Origin: Brucellaceae bacterium
GTDB taxonomy: Bacteria; Pseudomonadota; Alphaproteobacteria; Rhizobiales; Rhizobiaceae
NCBI GenBank assembly: GCA_031253705.1
Contig: JAIRVW010000275.1
Coordinates: forward strand, 1 to 8,537
Length of the DNA stretch: 8,537 bases
Direction of reading: 5' to 3'
Both the position numbers and the translations under genes were made by a program. Below are positions 1-7,299 of this stretch, piece by piece (the first letter of the stretch is position 1; each line of letters begins with the position of its first letter). The notes below the pieces were generated by a model, which saw nothing but the letters and a program-made list of their open reading frames with translations, searched no databases and had not been told where the DNA came from.

Positions 1-35
1 TTTTCGCAGATATTATGGATTGCCAGCTTAAAAAT

Positions 36-65
36 CTTGACGGATCGCTGTTTTTATCACTATAT
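36..65 (+). promoter_or_regulatory. Predicted sigma-70 type promoter of rplU-rpmA
   Basis: CTTGAC at 36-41 and CTATAT at 60-65 are separated by 18 nt. These hexamers match the rhizobial housekeeping promoter consensus (CTTGAC, about 17 nt, CTATAT), which is established for Sinorhizobium and relatives. Transcription would start near 71-74 and leave an rplU leader of roughly 160 nt. The match is seen directly; that it is active is inferred. An 18-nt spacer is one longer than optimal. Confidence 0.7.
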
Positions 66-71
66 GCGGCC

Positions 72-230
72 ACGTCGTAGAGGTGAGAATCCTCTTTGGC
101 TTTTGTTGTGTGTTTGTCAAAGCTTAAACTGCTGTTTTCGTTAAGATAAATATTTAAACTGTCACGACTGACAAGAAGACGGCCCCTGTAAAGCGGGAGA
201 GCCGGAAACGAACGACCGAAAGGAAAACAA
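72..230 (+). promoter_or_regulatory. Long structured 5' leader of rplU
   Basis: No gene is visible in this stretch. It contains two small perfect hairpins: AGAGG at 79-83 pairs with CCTCT at 91-95 around a 7-nt loop, and TGTCA at 160-164 pairs with TGACA at 169-173 around a 4-nt loop. The first is followed by a T-rich run (99-115), so it has an attenuator-like look. A weaker pairing, GGC 181-183 with GCC 201-203 enclosing CCC and GGG, lies nearer the start codon. The rplU Shine-Dalgarno is AAAGGA at 219-224, 6 nt before the ATG. Ribosomal-protein leaders are often autoregulated, but I do not recognise this one as a known L21 leader family. Confidence 0.4.
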
Positions 231-614
231 ATGTTCGCAGTCATTAAGACAGGTGGTAAGCAGTATCGCGTTGCCGCCAATGATGTGCTTAAAGTTGAAA
301 AAGTTGCCGGTGAAGCCGGTGATGTTGTAGAATTTGCAGAAGTTCTGATCGTTGGCGAAGGTGAAAACGCCACTGTTGGTGCTCCGCGCGTTGAAGGTGC
401 TGTTGTAACTGCGGAAGTGGTTGAGCAGGGTCGTGCGAAGAAAGTTATCGCATTCAAAAAGCGTCGCCGCCAGAACTCCAAGCGTACACGCGGTCATCGT
501 CAGGAACTGACGACAATCCGCATTTCGGAAATCCTCACCGGTGGCGCAAAGCCATCCGCTAAAGCAAAGGCCGCGCCGAAAAAGGCTGCGCCAAAAGCTG
601 AAGCTGCTGAGTAA
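231..614 (+). CDS. rplU: 50S ribosomal protein L21 (bL21)
   Basis: This gene encodes large-subunit ribosomal protein L21, which binds 23S rRNA and is built into the 50S particle. The protein has 127 residues and opens with the family signature [15 protein letters not shown] basic RNA-binding stretch lies around residues 76-91 ([17 protein letters not shown]), followed by the family ending LTTIRISEI. Compared with the roughly 103-residue E. coli protein it carries a C-terminal Ala/Lys-rich tail (about residues 106-127). Such tails are common in alphaproteobacterial L21 and are probably disordered and RNA-contacting. The ATG has a well placed AAAGGA Shine-Dalgarno 6 nt upstream. The gene is first in the rplU-rpmA unit behind the predicted promoter at 36-65, and rpmA follows after 24 nt. 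Confidence 0.97.
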   Translation: MFAVIKTGGKQYRVAANDVLKVEKVAGEAGDVVEFAEVLIVGEGENATVGAPRVEGAVVTAEVVEQGRAKKVIAFKKRRRQNSKRTRGHRQELTTIRISEILTGGAKPSAKAKAAPKKAAPKAEAAE

Positions 615-638
615 TCAACGAATTAAAGGAGAATACCG

Positions 639-908
639 ATGGCACATAAGAAAGCTGGCGGTTCATCGCGTAACGGTCGCGATTCAGAGTCGAAACGCCT
701 TGGCGTGAAAAAATTCGGTAGCGAAGCTGTTATCGCAGGCAACATTATCGTTCGCCAGCGCGGTACACAGTGGCATCCGGGTGCAAATGTCGGCATGGGT
801 AAAGATCATACCCTGTTCGCAAAGGCTGACGGCGTTGTGTCTTTCAAGACAAAAGCAAACGGCCGAACCTTTGTATCCGTGAACCCGATGGCTGAAGCTG
901 CGGAGTAA
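639..908 (+). CDS. rpmA: 50S ribosomal protein L27 (bL27)
   Basis: This gene encodes large-subunit protein L27. Its flexible N-terminus reaches the peptidyl-transferase centre and helps place tRNA there. The 89-residue protein starts with the near-invariant [16 protein letters not shown] and contains [20 protein letters not shown] (residues 39-58), then LFAKADGVV. Length is normal for the family. It begins directly at the conserved MAHKKAGG and so lacks the cleaved N-terminal extension found in Firmicutes and some other lineages. AAAGGAG at 625-631 is a strong Shine-Dalgarno 7 nt before the ATG. It is co-transcribed with rplU (24-nt gap) and ends 72 nt before a strong terminator stem. Confidence 0.98.
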   Translation: MAHKKAGGSSRNGRDSESKRLGVKKFGSEAVIAGNIIVRQRGTQWHPGANVGMGKDHTLFAKADGVVSFKTKANGRTFVSVNPMAEAAE

Positions 909-919
909 CCGGTGCTCCA

Positions 920-957
920 TTCATATACCGGTGTTCCTGTCGAACCCGATATATGAA
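920..957 (+). other. Long imperfect hairpin in the rpmA 3' untranslated region
   Basis: TTCATATA (920-927) pairs with TATATGAA (950-957). Beyond a C-A mismatch the stem continues with CGG (929-931) to CCG (946-948), a bulged T932, and GTTC (933-936) to GAAC (942-945), closing a 5-nt loop. That is 15 base pairs in 38 nt. There is no T-run behind it, so it is not itself an intrinsic terminator; the true terminator starts 23 nt further on. It could be a stability or processing structure for the rplU-rpmA message, or a copy of a small palindromic repeat. Confidence 0.6.
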
Positions 958-980
958 GCCGCATTACGGACAAAATATTG

Positions 981-1015
981 AAGGGGAGACGGGAAACCGT
1001 CTCCCCTTTTTATTT
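981..1015 (+). terminator. Strong intrinsic terminator of rplU-rpmA
   Basis: GGGGAGACGG (983-992) pairs perfectly with CCGTCTCCCC (997-1006) around a GAAA loop. Flanking AA (981-982) and TT extend the stem to 12 bp. The stem runs straight into a T-rich tract (TTTTTATTTT, ending at 1015 or 1016). This is a textbook rho-independent terminator and ends the ribosomal-protein unit. Confidence 0.95.
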
Positions 1016-1019
1016 TCCC

Positions 1020-1049
1020 GGAGGAAGGCCGGCAGGCCTCAAAGCAACA
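1020..1049 (+). promoter_or_regulatory. Displaced ribosome binding site of the acetyltransferase gene
   Basis: GGAGGA at 1020-1025 is the only strong Shine-Dalgarno before the ATG at 1050, but it lies 24 nt away, too far for normal use. A small hairpin sits between them: AGGCC (1026-1030) pairs with GGCCT (1035-1039) around GGCA. Folding it would reduce the effective gap to about 10 nt. The sequence is seen directly; its use is inferred. Confidence 0.4.
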
Positions 1050-1721
1050 ATGACAAAATTGCAGAGCGGAACAGACCTAAACGGTGAAAGCAGACAGGCT
1101 GCGATCGCGACAGAAGACGACCTCAGAGGTGTCGGACTGACAGGAGCCTATGGTGCAGATGTGGCTTTGCGGGATTCTCCCGTACAGCTCACAGAGCGTC
1201 TCGTATTGCGCCTGCCGCATGAGGAAGATATCGACGCTATCTCAGCGCTGGCGGATAATATTAATGTCGCACGGATGCTGACGCGGTTGCCTTATCCATA
1301 TTCACGCGAGCATGCGGTTGATTTCATTAATCTGGCCGCATCGGGCGCTATCGGCCAATATGCCTATGCGATTACGCTGGCCGAAACCGGTGAATTTATC
1401 GGCAGCATCACTTTGCATGACCATAAATATGGTTCGGGCTATGAGATCGGCTATTGGCTGGGGGAGCCTTACTGGGGCAAAGGCTATGCCACTGAAGCCA
1501 CAACAGCCTTGATTGATCTTTCTTTCCGTGAATTATCGCTGGAGCAGATTTATATCAGCGCGCAGAGCCGTAATGAAGGCTCAAAGCGCGTGATTAAAAA
1601 ATGCGGCTTCAAACATACAGGCTCTGCTGTCGGTCACTCCGGCGTTGACGGTGATGTGCCGGTAGAATGCTATATCATGACCCGCCAGCAATGGCTGGAA
1701 CTGCGTGGTGCAGGGCAATAA
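1050..1721 (+). CDS. GNAT family N-acetyltransferase, RimJ/RimL-like
   Basis: This is a GNAT-fold acetyltransferase that uses acetyl-CoA; the substrate cannot be told from sequence. The 223-residue protein has the opening TERLVLRLPHEEDI (about residues 48-61), the family's middle strand EFIGSITLHD (115-124), and the acetyl-CoA loop YWLGEPYWGKGYATEA (135-150). The late motif SRNEGSKRVIKKCGF follows (173-187). This pattern fits the Acetyltransf_3 (RimJ/RimL) subgroup that modifies protein N-termini or small molecules. I chose the ATG at 1050. The TTG at 978 gives a longer frame, but it lies at the edge of the terminator stem. The first 45 or so residues are not conserved GNAT sequence, so a start near GTG 1161 is possible. 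The gene has no promoter space after the terminator and may depend on read-through. It sits between the ribosomal-protein genes and obgE, so a ribosome-related target is conceivable but unproven. Confidence 0.85.
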   Translation: MTKLQSGTDLNGESRQAAIATEDDLRGVGLTGAYGADVALRDSPVQLTERLVLRLPHEEDIDAISALADNINVARMLTRLPYPYSREHAVDFINLAASGAIGQYAYAITLAETGEFIGSITLHDHKYGSGYEIGYWLGEPYWGKGYATEATTALIDLSFRELSLEQIYISAQSRNEGSKRVIKKCGFKHTGSAVGHSGVDGDVPVECYIMTRQQWLELRGAGQ

Positions 1722-1767
1722 GCGTCTTCACCGCCTCAGACTTATGAAAGCTGCCGCTTGTTTTGCA

Positions 1768-1808
1768 CCGCTCGGGACTAAACTATAGTTTGCAACTGCA
1801 GTGAGCGG
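1768..1808 (+). other. Possible weak stem-loop downstream of the acetyltransferase gene
   Basis: CCGCTC (1768-1773) can pair with GAGCGG (1803-1808), with an internal self-complementary AAACTATAGTTT (1780-1791) that can form a small inner pairing. TTTT follows at 1812-1815. It may be a weak terminator for the acetyltransferase gene or chance pairing; the 29-nt interior argues against a strong one. Confidence 0.25.
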
Positions 1809-1862
1809 CGGTTTTCAAGTTCTGTTTTTTGCTGTATTGGCTCAGTTTAAATATCTCAGTTG

Positions 1863-1890
1863 AAATTGCAGTCGCATCAACCTGCAATTT
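1863..1890 (+). promoter_or_regulatory. Perfect 9-bp inverted repeat in the obgE upstream region
   Basis: AAATTGCAG (1863-1871) and CTGCAATTT (1882-1890) form a perfect inverted repeat with a 10-nt spacer, 57 nt before the obgE start. The same core occurs as TTGCA at 1790-1794, next to the palindrome ACTGCAGT (1795-1802). It could be an RNA hairpin in the leader or a binding site for a dimeric regulator. There is no T-run behind it, so it is not a terminator. A weak promoter may lie just upstream (TTGCTG 1829-1834, ATATCT 1851-1856). Confidence 0.5.
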
Positions 1891-1902
1891 ATTACCTCTT
1901 AA

Positions 1903-3006
<1,104 letters not shown>

Positions 3007-3013
3007 GCAGATC

Positions 3014-4183
3014 ATGACGATCGGGGCGCTGAAGAATTATCGTCGTATTGTAATCAAAATCGGCTCGGCGCTTCTGGTTGATCGCGCTCAGGGGCTGAAA
3101 CAGAACTGGCTGCTCAGTCTTGCGGCCGATATTGCCGCTTTGCAGAAGCAGGGCGTGGAAGTGCTGGTTGTGTCTTCTGGTGCGGTTGCACTGGGGCGTA
3201 CCGTTTTAGGGCTTCCATCGGGCACTCTGAGGCTTGAGGAAAGTCAGGCATCCGCGGCAGCAGGGCAGATTGCCTTGGCGAAAGCCTATGCCGATGTGTT
3301 GGGTGCGCATCAGATTATGGCGGGGCAGGTGCTGCTCACATTGTCTGATACAGAAGAGCGACGCCGTTATCTCAACGCCCGCGCGACGATTGAAACGCTG
3401 CTGAAACTCAAAGCCGTACCGGTTATCAATGAAAATGATACGGTTGCGACCAATGAAATCCGCTATGGTGATAATGACCGCTTAGCTGCCCGTGTTGCCA
3501 CGATGATCGGTGCTGATCTGCTCATTCTGCTGTCTGATATTGACGGTCTTTATACCGCGCCACCGCATAAAGACCCGAATGCGCAGTTCCTGCCGGTGGT
3601 GGAAGCGATTACACCGGATATTGAAGCGATGGCCGGTGCCGCCGCTTCTGAATTGTCGCGTGGTGGCATGAAGACCAAGCTCGATGCCGGCAAGATTGCC
3701 AATGCGGCAGGTACGGCGATGATTATCACCTCTGGCACGCGTATGAACCCGCTGGCGGCGATTGATCGTGGCGAGCGTTCAACCTTGTTCAAAGCATCCG
3801 ATGCACCGGTCAATGCATGGAAAGTCTGGATTTCCGGCCATCTCGATGCCGCAGGGCAACTGGTGATTGATGACGGCGCGTTGAAGGCGCTAAAATCCGG
3901 TAAATCTCTGCTGCCTGCCGGTGTGCGCGAAGTGCGCGGCGATTTCCAGCGCGGCGATACGGTTTCCATCCTCAACCTGGAAGGCCGTGAAGTTGCCCGT
4001 GGTCTTGTTGGTTATGATGCTGCTGATGCAGTGAAGATCGCCGGTCATAAGAGCGGTGAGATTGAAGAAATCCTTGGCTATTTTGCACGTTCTTCCATGG
4101 TGCATCGCAATGATCTGGTGATCCGCGGTAACCGTTCGCCGGATGTGACGGCTGCAGAGGGGGAGATGTGCGATGCAGGATAA
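3014..4183 (+). CDS. proB: Glutamate 5-kinase
   Basis: ProB phosphorylates L-glutamate with ATP to glutamate 5-phosphate, the first and normally proline-inhibited step of proline synthesis in the cytoplasm. The 389-residue protein has an amino-acid kinase domain: [10 protein letters not shown] (12-21), [10 protein letters not shown] (52-61), the substrate loop [11 protein letters not shown] (138-148), [11 protein letters not shown] (152-162), LLSDIDGLY (172-180) and [15 protein letters not shown] (215-229). A C-terminal PUA domain follows (about 279-372, with [19 protein letters not shown]). Both domains are complete. A short extra tail after RGNR extends it beyond the E. coli length of 367. 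The ATG at 3014 is preferred to an upstream GTG-type start inside obgE because homology begins here. The Shine-Dalgarno is poor (AAGTGAG overlapping the obgE stop), so translation is probably coupled to obgE. Confidence 0.96.
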   Translation: MTIGALKNYRRIVIKIGSALLVDRAQGLKQNWLLSLAADIAALQKQGVEVLVVSSGAVALGRTVLGLPSGTLRLEESQASAAAGQIALAKAYADVLGAHQIMAGQVLLTLSDTEERRRYLNARATIETLLKLKAVPVINENDTVATNEIRYGDNDRLAARVATMIGADLLILLSDIDGLYTAPPHKDPNAQFLPVVEAITPDIEAMAGAAASELSRGGMKTKLDAGKIANAAGTAMIITSGTRMNPLAAIDRGERSTLFKASDAPVNAWKVWISGHLDAAGQLVIDDGALKALKSGKSLLPAGVREVRGDFQRGDTVSILNLEGREVARGLVGYDAADAVKIAGHKSGEIEEILGYFARSSMVHRNDLVIRGNRSPDVTAAEGEMCDAG

Positions 4184-5444
4184 GCAGAATGTTGCTGAAC
4201 TGATGGCAGAGCTTGGCCGTAAAGCACGTGCTGCTGCGGGTCCGCTGGCGATTGCCAGTGCCGAGCGCAAACATGCAGCCCTCATTGCTATGGCCGATGC
4301 CTTGCTGCGCCGCCAAGAGCTGATCCTCAATGCCAATGTGCTGGATGTTCTGGCGGCGGAAGCTGCAGGCACTGCTGCGTCCTTCATTGACCGTTTGAAA
4401 CTGGATGAAGCACGTATCCGTGCGATGGCGGATGGTATCCGCGCGATTGCGGCTTTGAAAGATCCGGTCGGCGAAGTGATGACCGAATGGGATCGCCCTA
4501 ACGGTTTGCATATTGAACGCGTACGCACACCGCTCGGTGTGATCGGCGTGATTTATGAAAGCCGTCCGAATGTGACAGCCGATGCCGGTGCGCTGTGCCT
4601 GAAAGCAGGCAATGCGGTGATCTTGCGCGGCGGCTCGGATTCCGCACATTCGTCTCGTGAAATTCATGCCGCTTTGGCTGAAGGCTTGAAAGCAGCCGGT
4701 TTGCCGGAAGCTGCTATTCAGATGGTACCGGTGACAGATCGTGCAGCCGTTGGCGAAATGCTCAAAGGTCTAAACGGTGCGATTGATGTGATTGTACCGC
4801 GTGGAGGCAAAAGCCTTGTCGCCCGTGTGCAGGAAGAGGCGCGGGTGCCGGTCTTCGCGCATCTCGAAGGCCTGTGCCATATTTATATTGATGCCAGTGC
4901 TGAGCTGGAAATGGCAAAGAAGATCGTTCTTAATGCCAAAATGCGCCGCACAGGCATTTGCGGTGCGGCAGAAACGCTGCTGGTTGACCGCAAAGTGGCT
5001 GCAACGCATCTGGTGCCTGTGCTGGATGAACTGGCAAAAGCCGGTTGTGTGATCCGCGGGGTTGCAGAGGTTTGTGCACTTTATTCGCAAGCCGAACCAG
5101 CGACAGCGGAAGACTGGGCAACGGAATATCTCAATGCGATCCTTTCCGTGGCGCTGGTTGACGGCATTGACGGTGCGCTGGCACATATTAACCGCTATTC
5201 GTCCCATCACACCGAGGCGGTGATTGCGGAAGATGCTGCTGTTGTTGAGCGGTTCTTTAACGAGATCGATTCAGCCATTCTGCTGCATAATGCATCCACG
5301 CAATTTGCCGATGGCGGCGAGTTCGGTATGGGCGCGGAAATCGGTATTGCGACAGGCAAAATGCATGCGCGCGGACCGGTTGGTGTGGAACAGCTCACTT
5401 CGTTCAAATACCGCGTGCGCGGTAACGGACAGACACGGGTTTAA
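4173..5444 (+). CDS. proA: Gamma-glutamyl phosphate reductase
   Basis: ProA reduces glutamate 5-phosphate with NADPH to glutamate 5-semialdehyde, which cyclises toward proline. ProB and ProA are thought to hand over the unstable intermediate directly. The 423-residue protein belongs to the aldehyde dehydrogenase superfamily. Visible signatures are [20 protein letters not shown] (125-144), [12 protein letters not shown] (149-160), VPRGGKSLV (208-216) and [11 protein letters not shown] (230-240). The catalytic Cys263 lies in [14 protein letters not shown], and [20 protein letters not shown] (383-402) is followed by [10 protein letters not shown]. Around the active Cys it reads TGIC where E. coli has a different wording; the Cys itself is intact. 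The start overlaps the proB end by 11 nt and has a strong purine-rich Shine-Dalgarno (4157-4165) 7 nt upstream, so the pair is translationally coupled. Confidence 0.97.
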   Translation: MQDKQNVAELMAELGRKARAAAGPLAIASAERKHAALIAMADALLRRQELILNANVLDVLAAEAAGTAASFIDRLKLDEARIRAMADGIRAIAALKDPVGEVMTEWDRPNGLHIERVRTPLGVIGVIYESRPNVTADAGALCLKAGNAVILRGGSDSAHSSREIHAALAEGLKAAGLPEAAIQMVPVTDRAAVGEMLKGLNGAIDVIVPRGGKSLVARVQEEARVPVFAHLEGLCHIYIDASAELEMAKKIVLNAKMRRTGICGAAETLLVDRKVAATHLVPVLDELAKAGCVIRGVAEVCALYSQAEPATAEDWATEYLNAILSVALVDGIDGALAHINRYSSHHTEAVIAEDAAVVERFFNEIDSAILLHNASTQFADGGEFGMGAEIGIATGKMHARGPVGVEQLTSFKYRVRGNGQTRV

Positions 5445-5453
5445 ACTGCACTC

Positions 5454-6125
5454 ATGTCCAAATCCGTGAAAGATCAGTCAGACAAGACCGCTGTGCCGCA
5501 AGCGTTTCAGGATGTTGCAAAAAAATATCTGCGCATGCCTGCTGCGCCGAAAGGCGTGAAAATCGGTCTGTTCGGAGGTTCTTTCAATCCGCCTCATGCA
5601 GGCCATGTTCTGGTGGCCGAACTGGCACTGGAACGGCTGGGGCTGGATCAGGTCTGGTGGATGGTGACACCCGGTAATCCGCTGAAAGATGTGAGTGAGC
5701 TGGCACCGCTGTCGAAACGCATCGCGCTGAGTGAAGAGCTCATCAGCGATAAACGTATTCATGTGACAGCCTTTGAAGCCAGTTATCAGGTGCGCTATAC
5801 GGCAGATACGCTGGCGCTGGTGCGCAAACACAATCCGGACAAGCATCTGGTCTGGATTATGGGGGCGGATAATCTGATGAATTTCCATCACTGGCAGGAA
5901 TGGGATGAAATTGCCCGTACCTATCCGATTGCTGTCATCAACCGTCCGGGTTCGAATATGGCAGCGGAAGATTCCGTGATGGCGCAGCAGTTTGAGGCGG
6001 CACGTCTGCCGGAAACAGAGGTTGCAAAACTTGCAACACAGCCGGCTCCGGCATGGGTTTTTATCCACGGGCCGCAGTCTGATCTTTCATCCACGCAATT
6101 GCGCCGCCAAGAGATGAAAGAATAA
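5454..6125 (+). CDS. nadD: Nicotinate-nucleotide adenylyltransferase
   Basis: NadD joins nicotinate mononucleotide and ATP to give deamido-NAD, a late step of NAD synthesis in the cytoplasm. The 223-residue protein has the nucleotidyltransferase signature GLFGGSFNPPHAGH (38-51, with the HxGH motif at 48-51), WWMVTPGNPLK (68-78) and the core strand VWIMGADNLMNFHHW (133-147). The ATP-binding ending SSTQLR (212-217) is close to the C-terminus. About 35 residues precede the first strand, more than in E. coli. The ATG at 5454 has no clear Shine-Dalgarno, and Met28 (codon at 5535) is a possible later start, equally without one. The gene begins 9 nt behind the proA stop, so it is most likely read by coupling within the same operon. 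A hairpin beginning 41 nt after its stop may end the upstream transcript. Confidence 0.95.
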   Translation: MSKSVKDQSDKTAVPQAFQDVAKKYLRMPAAPKGVKIGLFGGSFNPPHAGHVLVAELALERLGLDQVWWMVTPGNPLKDVSELAPLSKRIALSEELISDKRIHVTAFEASYQVRYTADTLALVRKHNPDKHLVWIMGADNLMNFHHWQEWDEIARTYPIAVINRPGSNMAAEDSVMAQQFEAARLPETEVAKLATQPAPAWVFIHGPQSDLSSTQLRRQEMKE

Positions 6126-6166
6126 GACGCAAAATCAGCAGGTTATTTTTCCTGTCAAAATTCCAT

Positions 6167-6207
6167 GAGCCTGTGTCTTGAAACAGACACAGGACTCTGC
6201 CACTTTT
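6167..6207 (+). terminator. Candidate terminator or attenuator hairpin between nadD and rsfS
   Basis: CCTGTGTCT (6170-6178) pairs perfectly with AGACACAGG (6185-6193) around a 6-nt loop. GAG (6167-6169) and CTC (6195-6197) extend it to 12 bp past one bulged A. CTTTTAT follows at 6201-6207, so the T-run is short and set back by a few bases. It could end the obgE-proBA-nadD message in part or act as a leader element for rsfS. Confidence 0.5.
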
Positions 6208-6213
6208 ATAGTT

Positions 6214-6235
6214 ACACGGAGCGTAGTTACCGTGT
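6214..6235 (+). promoter_or_regulatory. Second inverted repeat in the rsfS leader
   Basis: ACACGG (6214-6219) and CCGTGT (6230-6235) form a 6-bp inverted repeat with a 10-nt spacer. The 5-base word GTTAC occurs at 6211-6215 and again at 6226-6230. It lies just upstream of the rsfS Shine-Dalgarno and may be an RNA hairpin or protein site. Confidence 0.35.
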
Positions 6236-6263
6236 GGCGTTGTTCTTTACGGAAAGGTACTCA

Positions 6264-6689
6264 TTGAGAACAGCAATTGACAAGAAGGGTGTTAACACGC
6301 CTTCACCGGCTGAGGTCAGCGGCGAAGCCACTGTGTCTCATGCTTTAGAGGTTCTGCTTGCAAGCCTTGATGACTCCAAGGCAGAAGATATCATCTCCAT
6401 TGATCTGCGCGGAAAATCCACTTTGGGCGATTATATGGTAATCGCTTCCGGCCGCTCCCAGCGCCCTGTTGGTGCGGTGGCTGATCATATGCTGCGTGCG
6501 CTGAAAGAAATCGGTGTGCGTGATATTCAGATCGAAGGTCTTGAATCAGCAGACTGGGTTCTGGTCGATACGGGTGATATTATCGTCCATATTTTCCATC
6601 CGGAAATTCGTGAGTTCTATAATATCGAAAAAATCTGGCTCACACCGGAAGCGGATGAATTTAATCCGCGTAAAAAGTCAGTGCATTAA
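6264..6689 (+). CDS. rsfS: Ribosomal silencing factor RsfS
   Basis: RsfS (Iojap family, DUF143) binds ribosomal protein L14 on the 50S subunit and blocks joining with 30S, slowing translation in starvation. From the TTG start the protein has 141 residues. The conserved part begins near residue 25 (SHALEVLLASLDDSKAEDI), followed by DYMVIASGRSQRPVGAVADHM (57-76), EGLESADWVLVDTGDIIVHIF (91-111) and REFYNIEKIW (116-125). I chose TTG 6264 because GGAAAGG (6251-6257) sits 6 nt upstream and the resulting N-terminus (RTAIDKKG) looks natural. The longer frame from ATG 6165 would add 33 residues, has no Shine-Dalgarno and would place the start inside a hairpin region (6167-6197). It lies 138 nt behind nadD and 104 nt before rlmH. 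Confidence 0.93.
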   Translation: MRTAIDKKGVNTPSPAEVSGEATVSHALEVLLASLDDSKAEDIISIDLRGKSTLGDYMVIASGRSQRPVGAVADHMLRALKEIGVRDIQIEGLESADWVLVDTGDIIVHIFHPEIREFYNIEKIWLTPEADEFNPRKKSVH

Positions 6690-6707
6690 TTTGCATGATG
6701 TTTCGTG

Positions 6708-6747
6708 GGATCGGGCATGCCGGATTGTGACGGCATGCTGCTGATCC
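6708..6747 (+). other. Strong hairpin between rsfS and rlmH
   Basis: GCATGCCG (6715-6722) pairs perfectly with CGGCATGC (6731-6738) around an 8-nt loop. GGATC (6708-6712) and GATCC (6743-6747) close an outer stem past a small internal loop, giving 13 bp in all. No T-run follows, so it is not a classic intrinsic terminator. Possible roles are RNA processing, message stability or a repeat element. Confidence 0.6.
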
Positions 6748-6756
6748 AGCCTGAAA

Positions 6757-6784
6757 CTGCCTGACAGAGTATGGCAGGCAGAGG
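6757..6784 (+). promoter_or_regulatory. Hairpin overlapping the rlmH ribosome binding site
   Basis: CTGCCTG (6757-6763) pairs perfectly with CAGGCAG (6775-6781) around an 11-nt loop. The rlmH Shine-Dalgarno AGAGG occupies 6780-6784, so the 3' arm covers its first two bases and the stem would hinder ribosome access. Together with the hairpin just upstream it forms a tandem pair. Confidence 0.45.
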
Positions 6785-6793
6785 TTTTTGATT

Positions 6794-7276
6794 ATGCGTG
6801 TTGCAGTTTATGCGGTTGGAAAAATGAAGGCCGGTCCCGAGCGGGAACTGGCTGAGCGTTATTTTGACCGTTTTGCCAAGTCCGGAACGGCCTTGGGATT
6901 TGAGTTTACCGGCGTCAGTGAGATTACCGAAAGCAGGGGCGGCAATGCGGATCAGCGCAAGGCCGATGAAGCTGCGCGTGTCTATGAGGCTCTGGATAAT
7001 GGTGCGGCGCTGATCCTGCTGGATGAGCGCGGCAAAGAACTTGGTTCTGAAGCCTTTGCAGAGCAAATGGGCAAAATCCGCGACGGCGGTAAAAGGCAGC
7101 TGATTTTAGCGATCGGCGGGCCTGACGGTCATGATCCGCAATTGCGGGCGCGGGCTGATCTGGTGCTGGCAATGGGCAAAATGACATGGCCGCATCAGCT
7201 GGCACGTATTCTGATTGCCGAGCAATTATATCGTGCGGTGACAATTCTTTCCGGACATCCTTATCATCGGGTGTGA
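6794..7276 (+). CDS. rlmH: 23S rRNA (pseudouridine-1915-N3) methyltransferase
   Basis: RlmH is a SPOUT-type, SAM-dependent methyltransferase that methylates pseudouridine 1915 in helix 69 of 23S rRNA, acting on the whole 70S ribosome. The protein has 160 residues, normal for the family. It shows the SAM-binding knot motif LILAIGGPDGH (103-113), then LVLAMGKMTWPHQLARILIAEQLYRA and the family ending HPYHR (155-159), which contacts the target base. The ATG at 6794 is preferred over TTG at 6788 because AGAGG (6780-6784) is 9 nt from the ATG but only 3 nt from the TTG. rsfS lies upstream by 104 nt with tandem hairpins. The neighbours rsfS and rlmH both act on the ribosome, and this pairing is widespread in bacteria. 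Confidence 0.97.
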   Translation: MRVAVYAVGKMKAGPERELAERYFDRFAKSGTALGFEFTGVSEITESRGGNADQRKADEAARVYEALDNGAALILLDERGKELGSEAFAEQMGKIRDGGKRQLILAIGGPDGHDPQLRARADLVLAMGKMTWPHQLARILIAEQLYRAVTILSGHPYHRV

Positions 7277-7299
7277 CGGATAATGGTGACACGGATAAT
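7276..7299 (+). repeat. Tandem-like 9-bp direct repeat behind rlmH
   Basis: ACGGATAAT occurs at 7276-7284 and again at 7291-7299, 15 nt from start to start. The first copy begins with the A of the rlmH stop codon. It may be a small duplication or a paired binding site ahead of the next gene. Confidence 0.45.

Noticed and set aside
3..80. Open + strand frame entering from the left edge and ending at TAG 78-80, possibly the tail of an upstream gene.
   Set aside because: It is short and AT-rich, matches no family I know, and overlaps a near-consensus promoter.
79..95. 5-bp stem with 7-nt loop resembling a tRNA T-arm.
   Set aside because: The loop reads TGAGAAT and lacks TTC; no acceptor, D or anticodon arms fit around it.
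978..1049. Extended N-terminus of the acetyltransferase from TTG 978.
   Set aside because: The start would sit at the edge of the terminator stem and the added residues translate the stem and T-run.
3890..4667. Two long - strand frames opposite proB and proA.
   Set aside because: Both are antisense to strongly conserved enzymes and show no domain or ribosome site.
5478..6068. 196-codon - strand frame opposite nadD.
   Set aside because: It is the antisense shadow of a conserved enzyme; its Cys/His-rich look comes from complementary codons.
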